A stretch of DNA of 57,500 nucleotides from Deinococcus sp. AJ005 (lineage in GTDB: Bacteria; Deinococcota; Deinococci; Deinococcales; Deinococcaceae): assembly GCF_009017495.1 (NCBI RefSeq), contig NZ_CP044990.1:142501-200000 (forward strand), read 5' to 3'. The notes under the pieces are model-generated. The model did no database searches and was not told the DNA's origin. It was given only the letters and a program-made list of their open reading frames with translations. The position numbers were made by a program, and so were the translations under genes. Below, in pieces: positions 17,140-27,241 of the stretch (position 1 is its first letter; every line of letters begins with the position of its first letter).

Positions 17140-19107
17140 TTACCAGCCCAGGTCCGGCGGGGTCACGATCTGATCGGCGGGCAGATCACTGAACAGCGTG
17201 TAGGTCAGGGTGTAGGTGCCGGGAATCACGCGGCTGAGCAGGATGGCGTCGCCGTCCACGCGCGGCTGCACGTTCGCCAGACTCGGCCCCTGGAGTTGCA
17301 GCGGGCCGCGCACGGCGGGGGTGCTGCCGCCCGTGGGCAGCGGATCGATCAGGCGCACGTTTTCCAGCGTGCTGTCCACCGTGAAGACCAGCGTGACCGC
17401 GTAGTTCTGCGCGCCCGCGTTCACGTTCTTGGTCAGGCTGGCCCGCGCGCCGTTCTGTACGGTGCGGGTCACATTCGCCCCGGCGGGACTCTGCACCCGC
17501 GCGGTGCCGGTGGTCCGCAGGCCCACGGGGTCCAGCACGGCCTCGGCGGTGTCGCTGCGGCACACGCGTACCGGCAGTTTCAGCCGCAGCGGCTGGCCCC
17601 CGCTGAAGTCGCCCGACGTTTCCAGCGGGTAGTCGCTGGTCCAGCCGGTGGGGAGGTTCAGCTTCAGGCGGCCCGGCAGGCGGTAAGGAAAGTCGGTGCG
17701 GGCGCTGGCGGTCAGTTGGGTCACGTCGCAGGCGTTCACGATGTCCGGGGCGGTGATCAGCGTCACGTCGGTCAGCACCCGGTACTCGATGGTCACCTTG
17801 CCCGCCACCCCGTCAGTCACTCGGCCCGGCAGCGGCGGCGTGAAGGTGCTGCCGGGAATCGGGGTGGGCTTGACCGGGTAATCGCCGGGCGAGAGCGGCA
17901 CGTTGGCCGGGGTGTTCAGGGTGCGCCCGGCCACCTCGAAGGGCACACCGGTCAGGGGGATGCGCTGATCGCCGTAGATGGCCACGGCGTCCACCGCCAG
18001 TTGCCCTTCCGGCGCGCGGGCCACGAAGCGGATCTTGGTGAAGCCCGGCTGGTAGCGCACCTCGCTGGGCGAGACGATGTTCCCGGTCCCCTGCAAGATG
18101 CTGGAACTGATCGGCACGTAGCCGGGCGGCAGTTGCGGGCGCACCGCGCTCTCGCCCACCAGCGTGTACGACGCCCCCGGAATCGGGCGGCCCTGCGGGT
18201 CCACCACATCCACCAGCAACTGATTGTCGATTCTGGCCCCGGTGGGAGGGTTGAAACCGCCCACGCGCGCCGTGACCGGCTGATCATTTAAACGGAACGA
18301 GTAGCGCACCGAGTTGCTGTACTGCTTGGTGGTGGGCAGGACCCGGATAAAAACCTGCCACTCGCCCACCATCTCGGGCGTGATGGTAAAGCGGTCCGTG
18401 GCGGTCTTGCCGTTGTCGCTGGGCGTCAGGTTCGCGCGTTTGCCTCCCGGCTGTACCACGAAGGTCTCGGCTTCCTGCGGACCGTCGATGTCGTAATTCA
18501 GGATGCCCACGGTCTTGCCCACCCAGTCGGGCGTGACATTCAGGCGGGCGGCCAGCAGCGGCTCGGGGGTGTTGCTGCGGGCGTTGACCGTGAAGTCACT
18601 GGTCTCCAGCGCAAACGGCGAGGCCACCCGCAGCGCGTAGGAGTTCTTGCCGTCGCCCTTGCTGTTAACCCGCAACGTGTACGTCCCGGCCCCCAGGCCA
18701 CCCGCAAAAAAACTGTCCCAGGTGTGTGCGCGGTTCTGTCCATACCTGCGCTCGGCCACCGTGCCGCCGGGGCCGACCAGGGTAAAGGTGGTGGTGAACG
18801 CCTCGTTTTTCTTGTACAGCTCGTCGCCGAAATACCCCGCCGCGCGCCGCCCATCCACGTAATCGGCCAGATTGAAGGTGGGCGAGTAGATTTCCAGGCC
18901 CAGCGGCTTCCCGGCGTCCTGCGGCAGCACGCGAATGGTGTAGCTCTCCACGTCCTGAATCCACTTCTCGCCCACCGACACCAACGGCAGCAGGCCCCCC
19001 ACCGGGCTGCCCCCCTCGGTCTGGGCCAGGGCCGGAGCAGCGCCCATCAACAGGGCGGCGAGAAGCGTCAGATGGGCAGAGAACCGACTGGGGAAGACGT
19101 TGGGCAT
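17140..19107 (-). CDS. Large secreted surface protein with C-terminal DUF11-like domain
   Basis: 655 residues from the ATG at 19107, which opens a signal peptide ([20 protein letters not shown], cleavage after ALA). The mature chain is rich in Thr, Gly, Pro and beta-strand patterns, with a pre-peptidase-like domain (about 30-160: [32 protein letters not shown]), several Ig-like stretches and a C-terminal DUF11-like repeat (about 540-650: [28 protein letters not shown]). It is likely part of the envelope or S-layer surroundings. No enzyme motif seen. It is divergent from alr. Confidence 0.8.
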   Translation of the reverse strand: MPNVFPSRFSAHLTLLAALLMGAAPALAQTEGGSPVGGLLPLVSVGEKWIQDVESYTIRVLPQDAGKPLGLEIYSPTFNLADYVDGRRAAGYFGDELYKKNEAFTTTFTLVGPGGTVAERRYGQNRAHTWDSFFAGGLGAGTYTLRVNSKGDGKNSYALRVASPFALETSDFTVNARSNTPEPLLAARLNVTPDWVGKTVGILNYDIDGPQEAETFVVQPGGKRANLTPSDNGKTATDRFTITPEMVGEWQVFIRVLPTTKQYSNSVRYSFRLNDQPVTARVGGFNPPTGARIDNQLLVDVVDPQGRPIPGASYTLVGESAVRPQLPPGYVPISSSILQGTGNIVSPSEVRYQPGFTKIRFVARAPEGQLAVDAVAIYGDQRIPLTGVPFEVAGRTLNTPANVPLSPGDYPVKPTPIPGSTFTPPLPGRVTDGVAGKVTIEYRVLTDVTLITAPDIVNACDVTQLTASARTDFPYRLPGRLKLNLPTGWTSDYPLETSGDFSGGQPLRLKLPVRVCRSDTAEAVLDPVGLRTTGTARVQSPAGANVTRTVQNGARASLTKNVNAGAQNYAVTLVFTVDSTLENVRLIDPLPTGGSTPAVRGPLQLQGPSLANVQPRVDGDAILLSRVIPGTYTLTYTLFSDLPADQIVTPPDLGW

Positions 19108-19187
19108 GACTGCAAAAAGCATACACGCCCCACCGCACGCGCCGCCGCACGCCTCACCGCATGGCCCGCGCTAGCATCAATGTCACC

Positions 19188-20249
19188 ATGCTCTACGCCC
19201 GCGCCCACGCCCGCACGTCCGCCGCCGCCCTGAGCGGCAACCTTCAGGCCCTGTCCCGCCGCGCCGGGGTGCCGCTGCTGCTGCCTATCAAGGCTGACGC
19301 CTACGGCCACGGACTGGAGATCGTGACTCGCATTGCCGCCCATCATCCCGACGTGTGGGGACTGGCAGTGGCGACGCCGCAAGAGGCAGGAACGCTGGCG
19401 GCCCTTAATCCCGGCAAGCCGATTTTGCTGCTCACGCCGCCGCGTCCCGCCGAGGTTCTGGTGCTGGCTGATCTGGGCGTGAGACTGCCCGTCGCCTCGC
19501 TGGCCGAGGCCGAGGCCCTGCCCCCCCACGCCCGCGCGCATCTGAAGATAGATACGGGCATGAACCGCCTGGGTGCGCGTCCCGAGGACGCCGTGCGAAT
19601 CGGGCAGCGGCTGGCCGAGCGCGGCGTGCTGGAAGGTGCGTACACCCATTTCGCCACCTCCGACGAGCCGGACCTAGAATTCGCCTGGGAGCAGTTCCGG
19701 CGTTTTCAGGGTGTGCTGGCCGAGCTTCCTCCCGTGCTGGCTCACGCCTCCAACGGCGGCGGCATCCTGAGTCTGGGAAAGCTGCCGGGCATGGGGCTGG
19801 CGCGGCCCGGTCTGGCCTCTTACGGCTTTGCGCCGCCGCATCTGGGGGGCGTGCTACCCCTGACCCCGATCATGACCCTGGACGCCGAGATCACGCACCT
19901 GCACACCGCCCGCGCGGGCGAGAGCGTCAGCTACGGCGGGTTGTGGCACGCCCCGCGAGACACGTTGCTGGCGACGGTGGGTTTTGGCTACGCCGACGGC
20001 ATGCCGCGCAACGCCACCGGACAGGCCCAGGTGATCGTGGCGGGCGAGCGCCGCCCGGTGGTGGGCCGCATCTGCATGGACCAGTGCATGGTTGACGTGA
20101 CCGATTTACAGGTGGAGGTGGGCGACGCTATGCGCTTCTGGGGGCCGGACGGCATCACAGTGGGCGACGTGGCCGGATGGGGCGGCACCAACGAATACGA
20201 GGTGCTGACGGGTCTGGGCGCGCGGGTGGAGCGGCTGGCCGGGGTGTGA
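19188..20249 (+). CDS. alr: Alanine racemase
   Basis: Interconverts L- and D-alanine for peptidoglycan, with PLP. The 353-residue protein has [12 protein letters not shown], with the Lys that holds [39 protein letters not shown] with the second catalytic Tyr region, and [15 protein letters not shown]. The ATG at 19188 is preferred over 19161 because TAGCAT (19172-19177) precedes it by 10 bases and because family proteins begin near here. The stop overlaps the prmC GTG, so the two are coupled. Confidence 0.93.
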   Translation: MLYARAHARTSAAALSGNLQALSRRAGVPLLLPIKADAYGHGLEIVTRIAAHHPDVWGLAVATPQEAGTLAALNPGKPILLLTPPRPAEVLVLADLGVRLPVASLAEAEALPPHARAHLKIDTGMNRLGARPEDAVRIGQRLAERGVLEGAYTHFATSDEPDLEFAWEQFRRFQGVLAELPPVLAHASNGGGILSLGKLPGMGLARPGLASYGFAPPHLGGVLPLTPIMTLDAEITHLHTARAGESVSYGGLWHAPRDTLLATVGFGYADGMPRNATGQAQVIVAGERRPVVGRICMDQCMVDVTDLQVEVGDAMRFWGPDGITVGDVAGWGGTNEYEVLTGLGARVERLAGV

Positions 20250-21097
20250 GCCTGACCCTGCGTGACCATCTCGCCGCAGCCGTGCAGACTCTGCGTGTGG
20301 CGGGCGTGCCCTCGCCGGAAGTGGACGCGCGGGCGCTGGTGCTGCACGCGCTGAATCTCTCACCCACCGCTTTTCTGCTGCGCGGATCAGAAGAGGTGGC
20401 TGGGGCTGACGCTGAACGTCTGGGAGAGTTGATCCGCCAGCGGGCCGCGCGGACGCCTCTACAGCATCTGCTGGGAATGGTGGACTGGGGTGGCGTGCAA
20501 CTGCGTGTGGACGGGCGGGCGCTAATTCCCAGGCCAGAAACGGAGTGGCTGCTGCATCTGGCGCTGGCCGATTTGAATGGGGTCTCTGCGCCGCGTGTGG
20601 TGGATGTCGGAACGGGAACGGGAGCGCTGGCGCTGGGCGTCAAGATGGCCCGGCCAGATGCAGCGGTGCTGGGAGTGGACCTCAGTTCCGAGGCTCTGGC
20701 GTTGGCAGGGGAGAACGCGGCGCTGAACGTTATGGATGTGGTGTTCGTCGAGAGCGATCTTCTGGCTAATATTCCTGGCACTTTCGATCTGATCCTCGCC
20801 AACCTGCCCTATCTGCCCGACGCTGACCGTGCCCACGCTGACCCCGAAGTGCGGCACGATCCCGATCTGGCGCTGTACTCCGGCCCCGATGGCCTGCTGT
20901 TGGCCCGCCGTCTGATCCCGCAGGCCCACACGGCTCTAACTGAAAGCGGCCTGCTGTGGCTGGAACTCGATCCACGCAACGCCCCAGCCTTCGCTGCCGA
21001 ACTGCGCGCTCAGGGCTGGGCTGTCACGCTGCACGCGGACCTGACGGGCCGGGAACGCTTCGTGCGTGCAGAACTGACACCCCTCACCCCGAGGTGA
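20246..21097 (+). CDS. prmC: Release-factor glutamine methyltransferase
   Basis: Methylates the GGQ glutamine of peptide-chain release factors. The 283-residue protein has the N-terminal helical domain ([30 protein letters not shown]), RPETEWLL, and the SAM-binding motif [19 protein letters not shown] (about 114-132). The motif after strand 4 reads ANLPYLPD instead of the usual NPPY. The GTG at 20246 overlaps the alr stop (GTGA), which fixes the start. Confidence 0.9.
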   Translation: MSLTLRDHLAAAVQTLRVAGVPSPEVDARALVLHALNLSPTAFLLRGSEEVAGADAERLGELIRQRAARTPLQHLLGMVDWGGVQLRVDGRALIPRPETEWLLHLALADLNGVSAPRVVDVGTGTGALALGVKMARPDAAVLGVDLSSEALALAGENAALNVMDVVFVESDLLANIPGTFDLILANLPYLPDADRAHADPEVRHDPDLALYSGPDGLLLARRLIPQAHTALTESGLLWLELDPRNAPAFAAELRAQGWAVTLHADLTGRERFVRAELTPLTPR

Positions 21098-21112
21098 GAC
21101 AATGCGCGCCGT

Positions 21113-21964
<852 letters not shown>

Positions 21965-21980
21965 CCTGATCGTTTTTCAA

Positions 21981-22019
21981 GACAGCGCGCCAGTCGAAGT
22001 CTAGGGCTGGCGCGCTGTC
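21981..22019. terminator. Long perfect hairpin, probable terminator
   Basis: A perfect 13-bp GC-rich stem (21981-21993 with 22007-22019, loop of 13) just after the membrane-protein stop. There is no clear T-run on the plus side (TGTTCT follows); the plus-strand CGTTTTTC before it would give a weak A/T tract on the other strand. Confidence 0.6.
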
Positions 22020-22168
22020 TGTTCTGACCTCTGGCGGGTGCGGGTCAACCACGCTGATCATGCCAGCACCCGTTCCGGTCATGCTCTGGTCACGGTGGGG
22101 GGTTCATGGTGGCCCCAGGTGAGCAGGACGGACGTTCGTTCTCCCAGTCCAGATCACCGGGAGGTCAA

Positions 22169-22636
22169 ATGAAGGAAGTGATGAACAAGGATCAGGTTCA
22201 CTCCCGGCTTCTGCCGTACATGTCGGCGGCGCGGTGGGCCATCGCCGGAGCGTTGCTGCTCCTGAGTGCCTGCGGTGGCGGGGGCGGGACGCCCGGCGAT
22301 ACCGAGGCCCCCACCGTCACGCTGAGCGCCGCGCCGGGCACGGTGGCCGAGGGTGGCAGCGTGACCCTGGCCGCCACTGCCACCGACAACGTGGGTGTGA
22401 GCAAGGTCGTCTTCAAGGACGGCGCGGTGGTGCTGGGCGAGGACACTGCCTTGCCCTACACCCTGAACGTGACGCTGGCGGCGGGCAGCAGCGGCGTCCA
22501 TACCTATACCGCCCAGGCGTTCGATGCCGCCGGAAACACGGGCGTTTCTGCGGGGCAGTTCGTGACCGTGACCCCCGCCGCCGCGCAGGCGGGCGTGTGG
22601 GACACCAGTACCTGGGACAACGCACAGTTTCAGTAG
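22169..22636 (+). CDS. Lipoprotein with one bacterial Ig-like domain
   Basis: 155 residues from the ATG at 22169, which follows GGGAGGT. A long n-region leads to WAIAGALLLLSACGGGGG, a lipobox with Cys near residue 36 and a Gly-rich tether. The mature part is one Ig-like fold: APTVTLSAAPGTVAEGGSVTLAA, DNVGVSKVVFKDG and TYTAQAFDAAGNTGVS, the pattern of Big_7/chitobiase-type domains. The last 15 residues (WDTSTWDNAQFQ) are unusual. It is followed at 54 bases by another secreted protein. Confidence 0.8.
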   Translation: MKEVMNKDQVHSRLLPYMSAARWAIAGALLLLSACGGGGGTPGDTEAPTVTLSAAPGTVAEGGSVTLAATATDNVGVSKVVFKDGAVVLGEDTALPYTLNVTLAAGSSGVHTYTAQAFDAAGNTGVSAGQFVTVTPAAAQAGVWDTSTWDNAQFQ

Positions 22637-22690
22637 CCTTCAGGATCGGCCCGGCACCAGCCCTCTCATTTCTGTCCAGGAGGACAACCC

Positions 22691-23128
22691 ATGAAAAACC
22701 AGACCCTGATCCTGACCGCGCTGGCCGCCCTGACCCTTTCCGTGACCGCCGCCGCCGCGCCGTTTACCACGCCGCACACCTTTGCGCCGGGTACCGCGAT
22801 CAAGGCCGCCGACATGAACGACAACTTCGGAGCGGCCCAGACCGAGTTGCGCCGTCTGGACGAGAAGATGGTGGCGGTGGTTCATAAGAGTACGGCGGCT
22901 AACATCAGCAGCAACTGGACGTGTATCGACAACGTGGTCTCCAACGGCAATCCCAATGCGCTGGTATTCGTGACCCACAACTATAATCCTGTCGGGGCGA
23001 CTCTCAACTACTCTCTGTACACCACAGGCGTCTTCTACACTGGTGGGAAGTGGTGTATCTACTACGAAGACACCAGCAAAACCATGCCCGCTGGAATCAC
23101 TTTCAATGTACTGATCGTCAAGCCCTGA
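22691..23128 (+). CDS. Small secreted protein with DUF7452-like C-terminal domain
   Basis: 145 residues: signal peptide MKNQTLILTALAALTLSVTA, then FAPGTAIKAADMNDNF, a motif common just before adhesin or tail-fibre-like domains, a short helix, and a beta-rich C-terminus with STAANISSNWTCIDN, NPNALVFVTHNYNP and FYTGGKWCIYYED. The last part resembles DUF7452-type domains by pattern. A good ribosome-binding site (AGGAGG) precedes the ATG. Function unknown, probably surface-exposed. Confidence 0.7.
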   Translation: MKNQTLILTALAALTLSVTAAAAPFTTPHTFAPGTAIKAADMNDNFGAAQTELRRLDEKMVAVVHKSTAANISSNWTCIDNVVSNGNPNALVFVTHNYNPVGATLNYSLYTTGVFYTGGKWCIYYEDTSKTMPAGITFNVLIVKP

Positions 23129-23140
23129 ACGCGGGGACGG

Positions 23141-23178
23141 AGCAGGGAACCGGGGACGTGGTGCCCCGGTTCCCTGCT
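23141..23178 (+). terminator. Strong hairpin after the secreted-protein pair
   Basis: A perfect 15-bp stem (23141-23155 with 23164-23178) and an 8-base loop, 12 bases after the stop. No long T-run follows, but the position between convergent genes fits a terminator. Confidence 0.65.
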
Positions 23179-23205
23179 CTGCTTCGATATGGACTGGGCA
23201 GAAGT

Positions 23206-23721
23206 TCAGCCGCGCTGCTGTCCGGCTTCCCGCTCTCCATAGACGTCTGCGTATTTCACTCTCAGGGCGTCGGCACTGGCACGCGGAACCATGTCGCGGA
23301 TGTCGCCGCCGTAGCTGGCGATCTCGCGGACCATGCTGCTGGACACGAAACTCCAGCGGGTGGCGGCCATGATGAACACGGTTTCCACCTCGCCGAGCTG
23401 GCGGTTTAAGTGCGCGATCTGCAACTCGTACTCGTAGTCGCTGACCGCCCGCAACCCGCGCAGGATGATCCCTTTTTGCTCCTGCGCCATGTAATCCACC
23501 AGCAGCCCGCCGAAGGAATCCACCCCGACGTTGTCCAGATGCCCGGTGGCCGTTCGCAGAATATCCAGCCGCTCGTCCAGCGTGAACAGGTGCCGCCCCT
23601 GCTTGCGGGCGTTGTGCATCACGGTCACGGTTACGGAGTCGAAGATGCGGCTGGCGCGGGTCAGCACGTCCATGTGCCCGCTGGTGATGGGGTCAAACGA
23701 TCCGGGAAAGACGGCTTTCAT
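23206..23721 (-). CDS. coaD: Phosphopantetheine adenylyltransferase
   Basis: Fourth step of CoA synthesis: joins AMP to 4'-phosphopantetheine. The 171-residue protein has [18 protein letters not shown] (T/HxGH nucleotidyltransferase signature), the [18 protein letters not shown] core and [11 protein letters not shown] at the C-terminal ATP site. Its ATG overlaps the rsmD stop (ATGA), so the two are translationally coupled, a common pairing. Confidence 0.96.
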   Translation of the reverse strand: MKAVFPGSFDPITSGHMDVLTRASRIFDSVTVTVMHNARKQGRHLFTLDERLDILRTATGHLDNVGVDSFGGLLVDYMAQEQKGIILRGLRAVSDYEYELQIAHLNRQLGEVETVFIMAATRWSFVSSSMVREIASYGGDIRDMVPRASADALRVKYADVYGEREAGQQRG

Positions 23722-24266
23722 GCGTCCGTTACTTTATTCGCCGCCGCCTGCCTGTGGTAGAGGGTCAGGCTGTTGCTGCCGTACTCCCTGACCTCACGCG
23801 TAAAGCTGGGATGCTCCGGGAGTTTTAGACGGTCTGGGTGCTGGCAGATCAGCAGACCATCCGCCGCCACCACGTCGCTGTCCAGCAGTTGTGCGGTCAG
23901 GGCGGGAATGTCGGCCTCGTATGGCGGATCGCTGAACACGATGTCGAAGCTGCCCAGCCGGGAGAGGAGTTTCTGGGACTCGCCGCGAATGATCCGCACC
24001 CGCAATTCCAGTGCGCGGGCATTTGTTTCCAGTGCCTTAACAGCGCGGGTGTCCTGCTCGATCAGCGTGACCGTGTAGCCCCGGCTGGCCGCCTCCAGTC
24101 CGATGGCGCCGCTGCCGCCATGCAGGTCGATGAATGTTCCGTCTGGTGCACGGGCTGCCAGCAGATCGAACAGGCTCTTGCGAATGCGTGCGCCGCTGGG
24201 ACGGGCACTGTCGGGCACCTTCAGGGGGCGGCCCCGCGCACTGCCGCCTAGAATCCTCAGGCTCAC
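23718..24266 (-). CDS. rsmD: 16S rRNA (guanine966-N2)-methyltransferase
   Basis: Methylates G966 of 16S rRNA. The 182-residue protein has [16 protein letters not shown], the SAM motif [19 protein letters not shown] (about 45-63) and the catalytic FSDPPYEAD (about 111-119). It is followed by coaD with ATGA overlap and is 25 bases after a small gene of unknown function. Confidence 0.94.
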   Translation of the reverse strand: MSLRILGGSARGRPLKVPDSARPSGARIRKSLFDLLAARAPDGTFIDLHGGSGAIGLEAASRGYTVTLIEQDTRAVKALETNARALELRVRIIRGESQKLLSRLGSFDIVFSDPPYEADIPALTAQLLDSDVVAADGLLICQHPDRLKLPEHPSFTREVREYGSNSLTLYHRQAAANKVTDA

Positions 24267-24291
24267 AGCAGGCTCCCCGCCGCGCGCCGTC

Positions 24292-24561
24292 TCATGGCGT
24301 CAGAGCCTCATACGCTTCAAAACCGTCCAGCGCCCCCGGCTCCAGCAGCCAGTCTTCCTCCTGCTTCCGGGCCTGCCCGGATTGCACCAGACGGTTCAGC
24401 TCGGCGTCCACGCGCTGAGAGACGCGGCGCAGGGGCATTTCGGCTGCGCCCTCCACGCCGCGCCAGCCTAAAAAGCTGCGGTGAAAGGCGGGCAGGGCGT
24501 CCAGACCCACGCGGGTTTCCAGTTCGCGCCAGGACAGGGGGGGGGCAGGATCAGCAGTCAT
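24292..24561 (-). CDS. Small protein of unknown function upstream of rsmD
   Basis: 89 residues from the ATG at 24561. The N-terminal part (LSWRELETRVGLDALPAFHRSF) and the central MPLRRVSQRVDAELNRLVQSGQA look like a winged or helical fold. The frame is open far upstream, but that part overlaps two convincing plus-strand genes. It is divergent from the DUF3248-like gene at 24607 with 45 bases between them. No family recognised. Confidence 0.6.
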   Translation of the reverse strand: MTADPAPPLSWRELETRVGLDALPAFHRSFLGWRGVEGAAEMPLRRVSQRVDAELNRLVQSGQARKQEEDWLLEPGALDGFEAYEALTP

Positions 24562-24606
24562 CTCGCCCTGTTCTACCCTGCCCGGCCCGCCGGGTACAAT
24601 GGCCCC

Positions 24607-24879
24607 ATGAGCGATCCGCTGCCGCCCCACCCCAGCGACGCAGGCCACGGCGACGGGCCGGAGCTTCCCGGCATTCTGCCACAGGAGCTGGAAGCGCTGG
24701 GCGGTCAACTGGTCTGGCGCATCGGCAAGGACGAGGTGAGCGACGACGTGATCGTGCGGCTGGGCTACGCCTCGGCCACGCCGCGTTTTGCCCATCTGCC
24801 GCGCCTGCGCAGCGCCAACGACGCCGATCTGCTGCTGGCCGTGAACGAGGGGCGCGTGGTGATCGAGTGGGTAGATTGA
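24607..24879 (+). CDS. DUF3248-like protein
   Basis: 90 residues from the ATG at 24607, fixed by TACAAT (24595-24600) exactly 6 bases before it. The sequence LVWRIGKDEVSDDVIVRLGYASATPRFAHLP and the C-terminal VVIEWVD match, from memory, the DUF3248 family limited to Deinococcus-Thermus. Function unknown. It runs 49 bases upstream of a DUF3809-like gene on the same strand; the two probably share a transcript. Confidence 0.75.
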   Translation: MSDPLPPHPSDAGHGDGPELPGILPQELEALGGQLVWRIGKDEVSDDVIVRLGYASATPRFAHLPRLRSANDADLLLAVNEGRVVIEWVD

Positions 24880-24928
24880 CCCTGCCTGCTCCCCCGCTGA
24901 CCCCTCTGGTAACCCGTCCGGTGACCCT

Positions 24929-25432
24929 GTGATCATTGAGGCTGGGCGGCACTTCACCCTGCACGCCCCCGGTTCCCCCGAGGACACGCTGGCCTTCGTG
25001 CGTGACCCAGCCCGCGCCCTGTCGCGGCTGCATTTTCTGCGCGGATTGAATGTCCAGGGCAATGAGGTGCGCGGCGAACTGCTGGTGCCCCTGCCCGTGC
25101 TGGGCGAGGCCGATCTGCCTTTCCTGTGCATCCTGGCCCACACCCCCGACGGCGCAACATTGACACCCCAGCCCATCGACGGCGAGCGCGCCTGGGTAGA
25201 GGTGACCGGACAGGCCCAGGTGATGGAGGGCGCGCAGGCGGCCCAGGGCGGCGAAACGCGGGTGGAGGTGGCCTTCAACTTCCTGTTCCGCGCCCACCTC
25301 GCCACCCCGGATGCCCAGGGCTGGGGCGGCGCGGCCTTCGAGAAGATGGTCCGCGCCGCCGCTGGCCGCACCCTGGAACGGGTCACGCAGGAGTTGCCCG
25401 AGGGTTTACGCGAGGCGCTGGAAGCAGGCTGA
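24929..25432 (+). CDS. DUF3809-like protein
   Basis: 167 residues, GTG start. Beta-rich N-terminal half (GRHFTLHAPGSPEDTLAFV, VRGELLVPLPVLGEADLPF) and a C-terminal amphipathic helix (AFEKMVRAAAGRTLERV). The layout resembles a START/polyketide-cyclase-like lipid-binding fold, and from memory it matches DUF3809 of Deinococcus. No signal peptide. Function unknown. Confidence 0.75.
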   Translation: MIIEAGRHFTLHAPGSPEDTLAFVRDPARALSRLHFLRGLNVQGNEVRGELLVPLPVLGEADLPFLCILAHTPDGATLTPQPIDGERAWVEVTGQAQVMEGAQAAQGGETRVEVAFNFLFRAHLATPDAQGWGGAAFEKMVRAAAGRTLERVTQELPEGLREALEAG

Positions 25433-25465
25433 AGCCCTTGTCCTGCACATTAAATCCAGCACATT

Positions 25466-25494
25466 AAAAAAAGAGCAGACCACCCGGCCTGCCC
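25466..25494 (-). terminator. Intrinsic terminator of the yqeK-LCP-rsfS operon
   Basis: On the minus strand a 9-bp stem with two G-U pairs (plus arms 25473-25481 and 25486-25494, loop of 4) is followed by seven T. It lies 24 bases after the rsfS stop. Confidence 0.85.
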
Positions 25495-25517
25495 CTCCCT
25501 TCTCGCTCAGTTGAACG

Positions 25518-25910
25518 TTACTCTTCGGGAAATTCCATCGTGCGCGCGTCGCTCCACAGACCCTCTAAGTCGTAATACTCGCGGGCTTCCTTGGTCATGA
25601 TATGCACCACGATGCTGCCGAAGGACAGCAGCAGCCAGCGCTCGCTGGGGCCTTCGACGCTGGGGCGCATCAGCCCGGCTTCCATCGCCTTGATACGGAC
25701 ATTTTCCTGCACGGCGTTGAGCTGCAACCCGGCGGTGGCGGTGCAGATCACGAAGTATTCCAGCGTGCTGCTCACGTCCGATAGGTCCAGCACGCGCACG
25801 TCCTCGGCGCGGCGCTCACGGGCGGCGTCCACGATGGCGCGGAGCTGGCTCTGGTCCAGTTGGCGGGCAGAGGGTTTGGCGGCGGTGTTCGGCTTGGTGT
25901 TCAGGGTCAT
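25518..25910 (-). CDS. rsfS: Ribosome silencing factor
   Basis: Binds uL14 on the large ribosomal subunit and blocks subunit joining when nutrients are short. The 130-residue protein has the family core VLDLSDVSSTLEYFVICTA (about 41-59), WLLLSFGSIVVHIMTKEAREYYDLEGLW (about 91-118). A basic and Thr-rich extension of about 20 residues precedes it. Its ATG overlaps the LCP gene stop (ATGA). Confidence 0.95.
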   Translation of the reverse strand: MTLNTKPNTAAKPSARQLDQSQLRAIVDAARERRAEDVRVLDLSDVSSTLEYFVICTATAGLQLNAVQENVRIKAMEAGLMRPSVEGPSERWLLLSFGSIVVHIMTKEAREYYDLEGLWSDARTMEFPEE

Positions 25911-27241
25911 GGGGTCTCCGTGGGGGGTGGGGTACTGGGTGTTGCAGCGGGCGTCGGTGTTGCGTTGGGTGCCATGGGCGGCGGTGCCTTCAGTTGGGCG
26001 TAAGGAAAGAGCGCCGCGAGATGTTCGCGGGCGTCCACACCCAGCAGGATACCAACCTCGCCCGCCCCAACCGGGAAACGCTCACCCTGAAGGCGCGGCA
26101 TTCCCAGCAGATCGGCCAGCGCGCCCGCGTCGGCCACGTCCTGGTCGGTAAAGACCTGACTGGCCTCGCGGCTCTCAGGGGCCACGCGTACCTGTACCCG
26201 CGTGTAGCCCAAAGTGTTCAGGGCACGTTCCACGGCTCCCCCCAGTCCCGCGCCGCTGGCGTCCACCACGCTGACCTTCACGTTCGGCGTGGGCGAGGCG
26301 GGCGTGGGCTGATCGCCCCACAGTTTCTCCAGTTTCTCGCGGTTGACCGCCAAGTTAAAGCTGCCGCGAATGGTATCGGTGGGCAGCGTGGCAAAGCTGA
26401 GCTTGAGATTGGACAGGTACGGGCGCAGCGCCGTGAGCAACTCGGGATCGGCGTTGGTCTCCACCCCATTGCCGATGCCGCCCAGAATGGTGGGCAGCGC
26501 CGCTAGCCCGCGCGGACTGCGCAGTTTGGCCGCCAGTTGGGCCAGCGCCTGCTTCTGGTGATCAATGCGTCCGTAATCGTCCCCGAAGCCCTTGCGAACG
26601 CGCAGGTACAGCACGGCCTGTTTGCCGTCCAGATGGTGCGGTCCCGCCGCCAGCTTCAGGTTCACCCCAGCGGCGTTGTCCACCCACTCGATGCCGCCTT
26701 CCGGTACGGTCACGTCCAGGCCGCCCAGCGCGTCGATCACTCGCTCGGCGTAATCGGTGCGGACCACCACGTAGGAATCCACCCGCTCGCCCACCACCGT
26801 TTCCACCGCGCGGGTCAGCGCTTCCGGGCCGCCCGAGCCGTAACGGCTGTTGACCTTCTGGATGCTGGGGCGCTCCCCCGGATCAAAGGGACCGACGTTG
26901 GTGTCGCGCGGGATGTTCAGCACCCGCACGCGCGAGCCGTCCACCTTGACCAGCATCAGCGTGTCGGTGTTGGGCGGCTCCAGCGCGCCCACGGGGTTGT
27001 CCTGATCCTTGCAGGGCTGGTGGTAATAGCAGTACACGATGTCGCGCCCGGCCAGCAGCACCGTGAACTGAGGCGCAGTTCCGGCGGTCAGTGCCAGCCG
27101 GGACGCGCCGCCCGCTCCCTGAAGCAGCGCCAGCCCGCCCAGCGTCAGCGCCGCCAGACTGAGGCCAAAGGTCTGTGCGGCACGCAGCCGCGCCAGGGGG
27201 CGGTTGGGCACGGTCGGTCCTGATGGGGCAGGAGCCGTCAC
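25907..27241 (-). CDS. LytR-CpsA-Psr family protein
   Basis: LCP proteins attach glycopolymers to peptidoglycan from undecaprenyl carriers at the outer face of the membrane. The 444-residue protein has a short cytoplasmic part, one transmembrane segment (about 22-42), and the LCP domain with NIPRDTNV (about 109-116) and GDDYGRIDHQKQALAQL, carrying the conserved Arg and Asp residues. A LytR_C-like domain follows (about 300-410), then a Pro/Thr tail. The GTG start overlaps the yqeK stop (GTGA). Operon yqeK-LCP-rsfS. Confidence 0.92.
   Translation of the reverse strand: MTAPAPSGPTVPNRPLARLRAAQTFGLSLAALTLGGLALLQGAGGASRLALTAGTAPQFTVLLAGRDIVYCYYHQPCKDQDNPVGALEPPNTDTLMLVKVDGSRVRVLNIPRDTNVGPFDPGERPSIQKVNSRYGSGGPEALTRAVETVVGERVDSYVVVRTDYAERVIDALGGLDVTVPEGGIEWVDNAAGVNLKLAAGPHHLDGKQAVLYLRVRKGFGDDYGRIDHQKQALAQLAAKLRSPRGLAALPTILGGIGNGVETNADPELLTALRPYLSNLKLSFATLPTDTIRGSFNLAVNREKLEKLWGDQPTPASPTPNVKVSVVDASGAGLGGAVERALNTLGYTRVQVRVAPESREASQVFTDQDVADAGALADLLGMPRLQGERFPVGAGEVGILLGVDAREHLAALFPYAQLKAPPPMAPNATPTPAATPSTPPPTETP

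Noticed and set aside
25445..25468. Direct repeat GCACATTAAA twice, 14 bases apart
   Set aside because: Two short copies only, partly inside the T-run of the rsfS terminator; likely chance.
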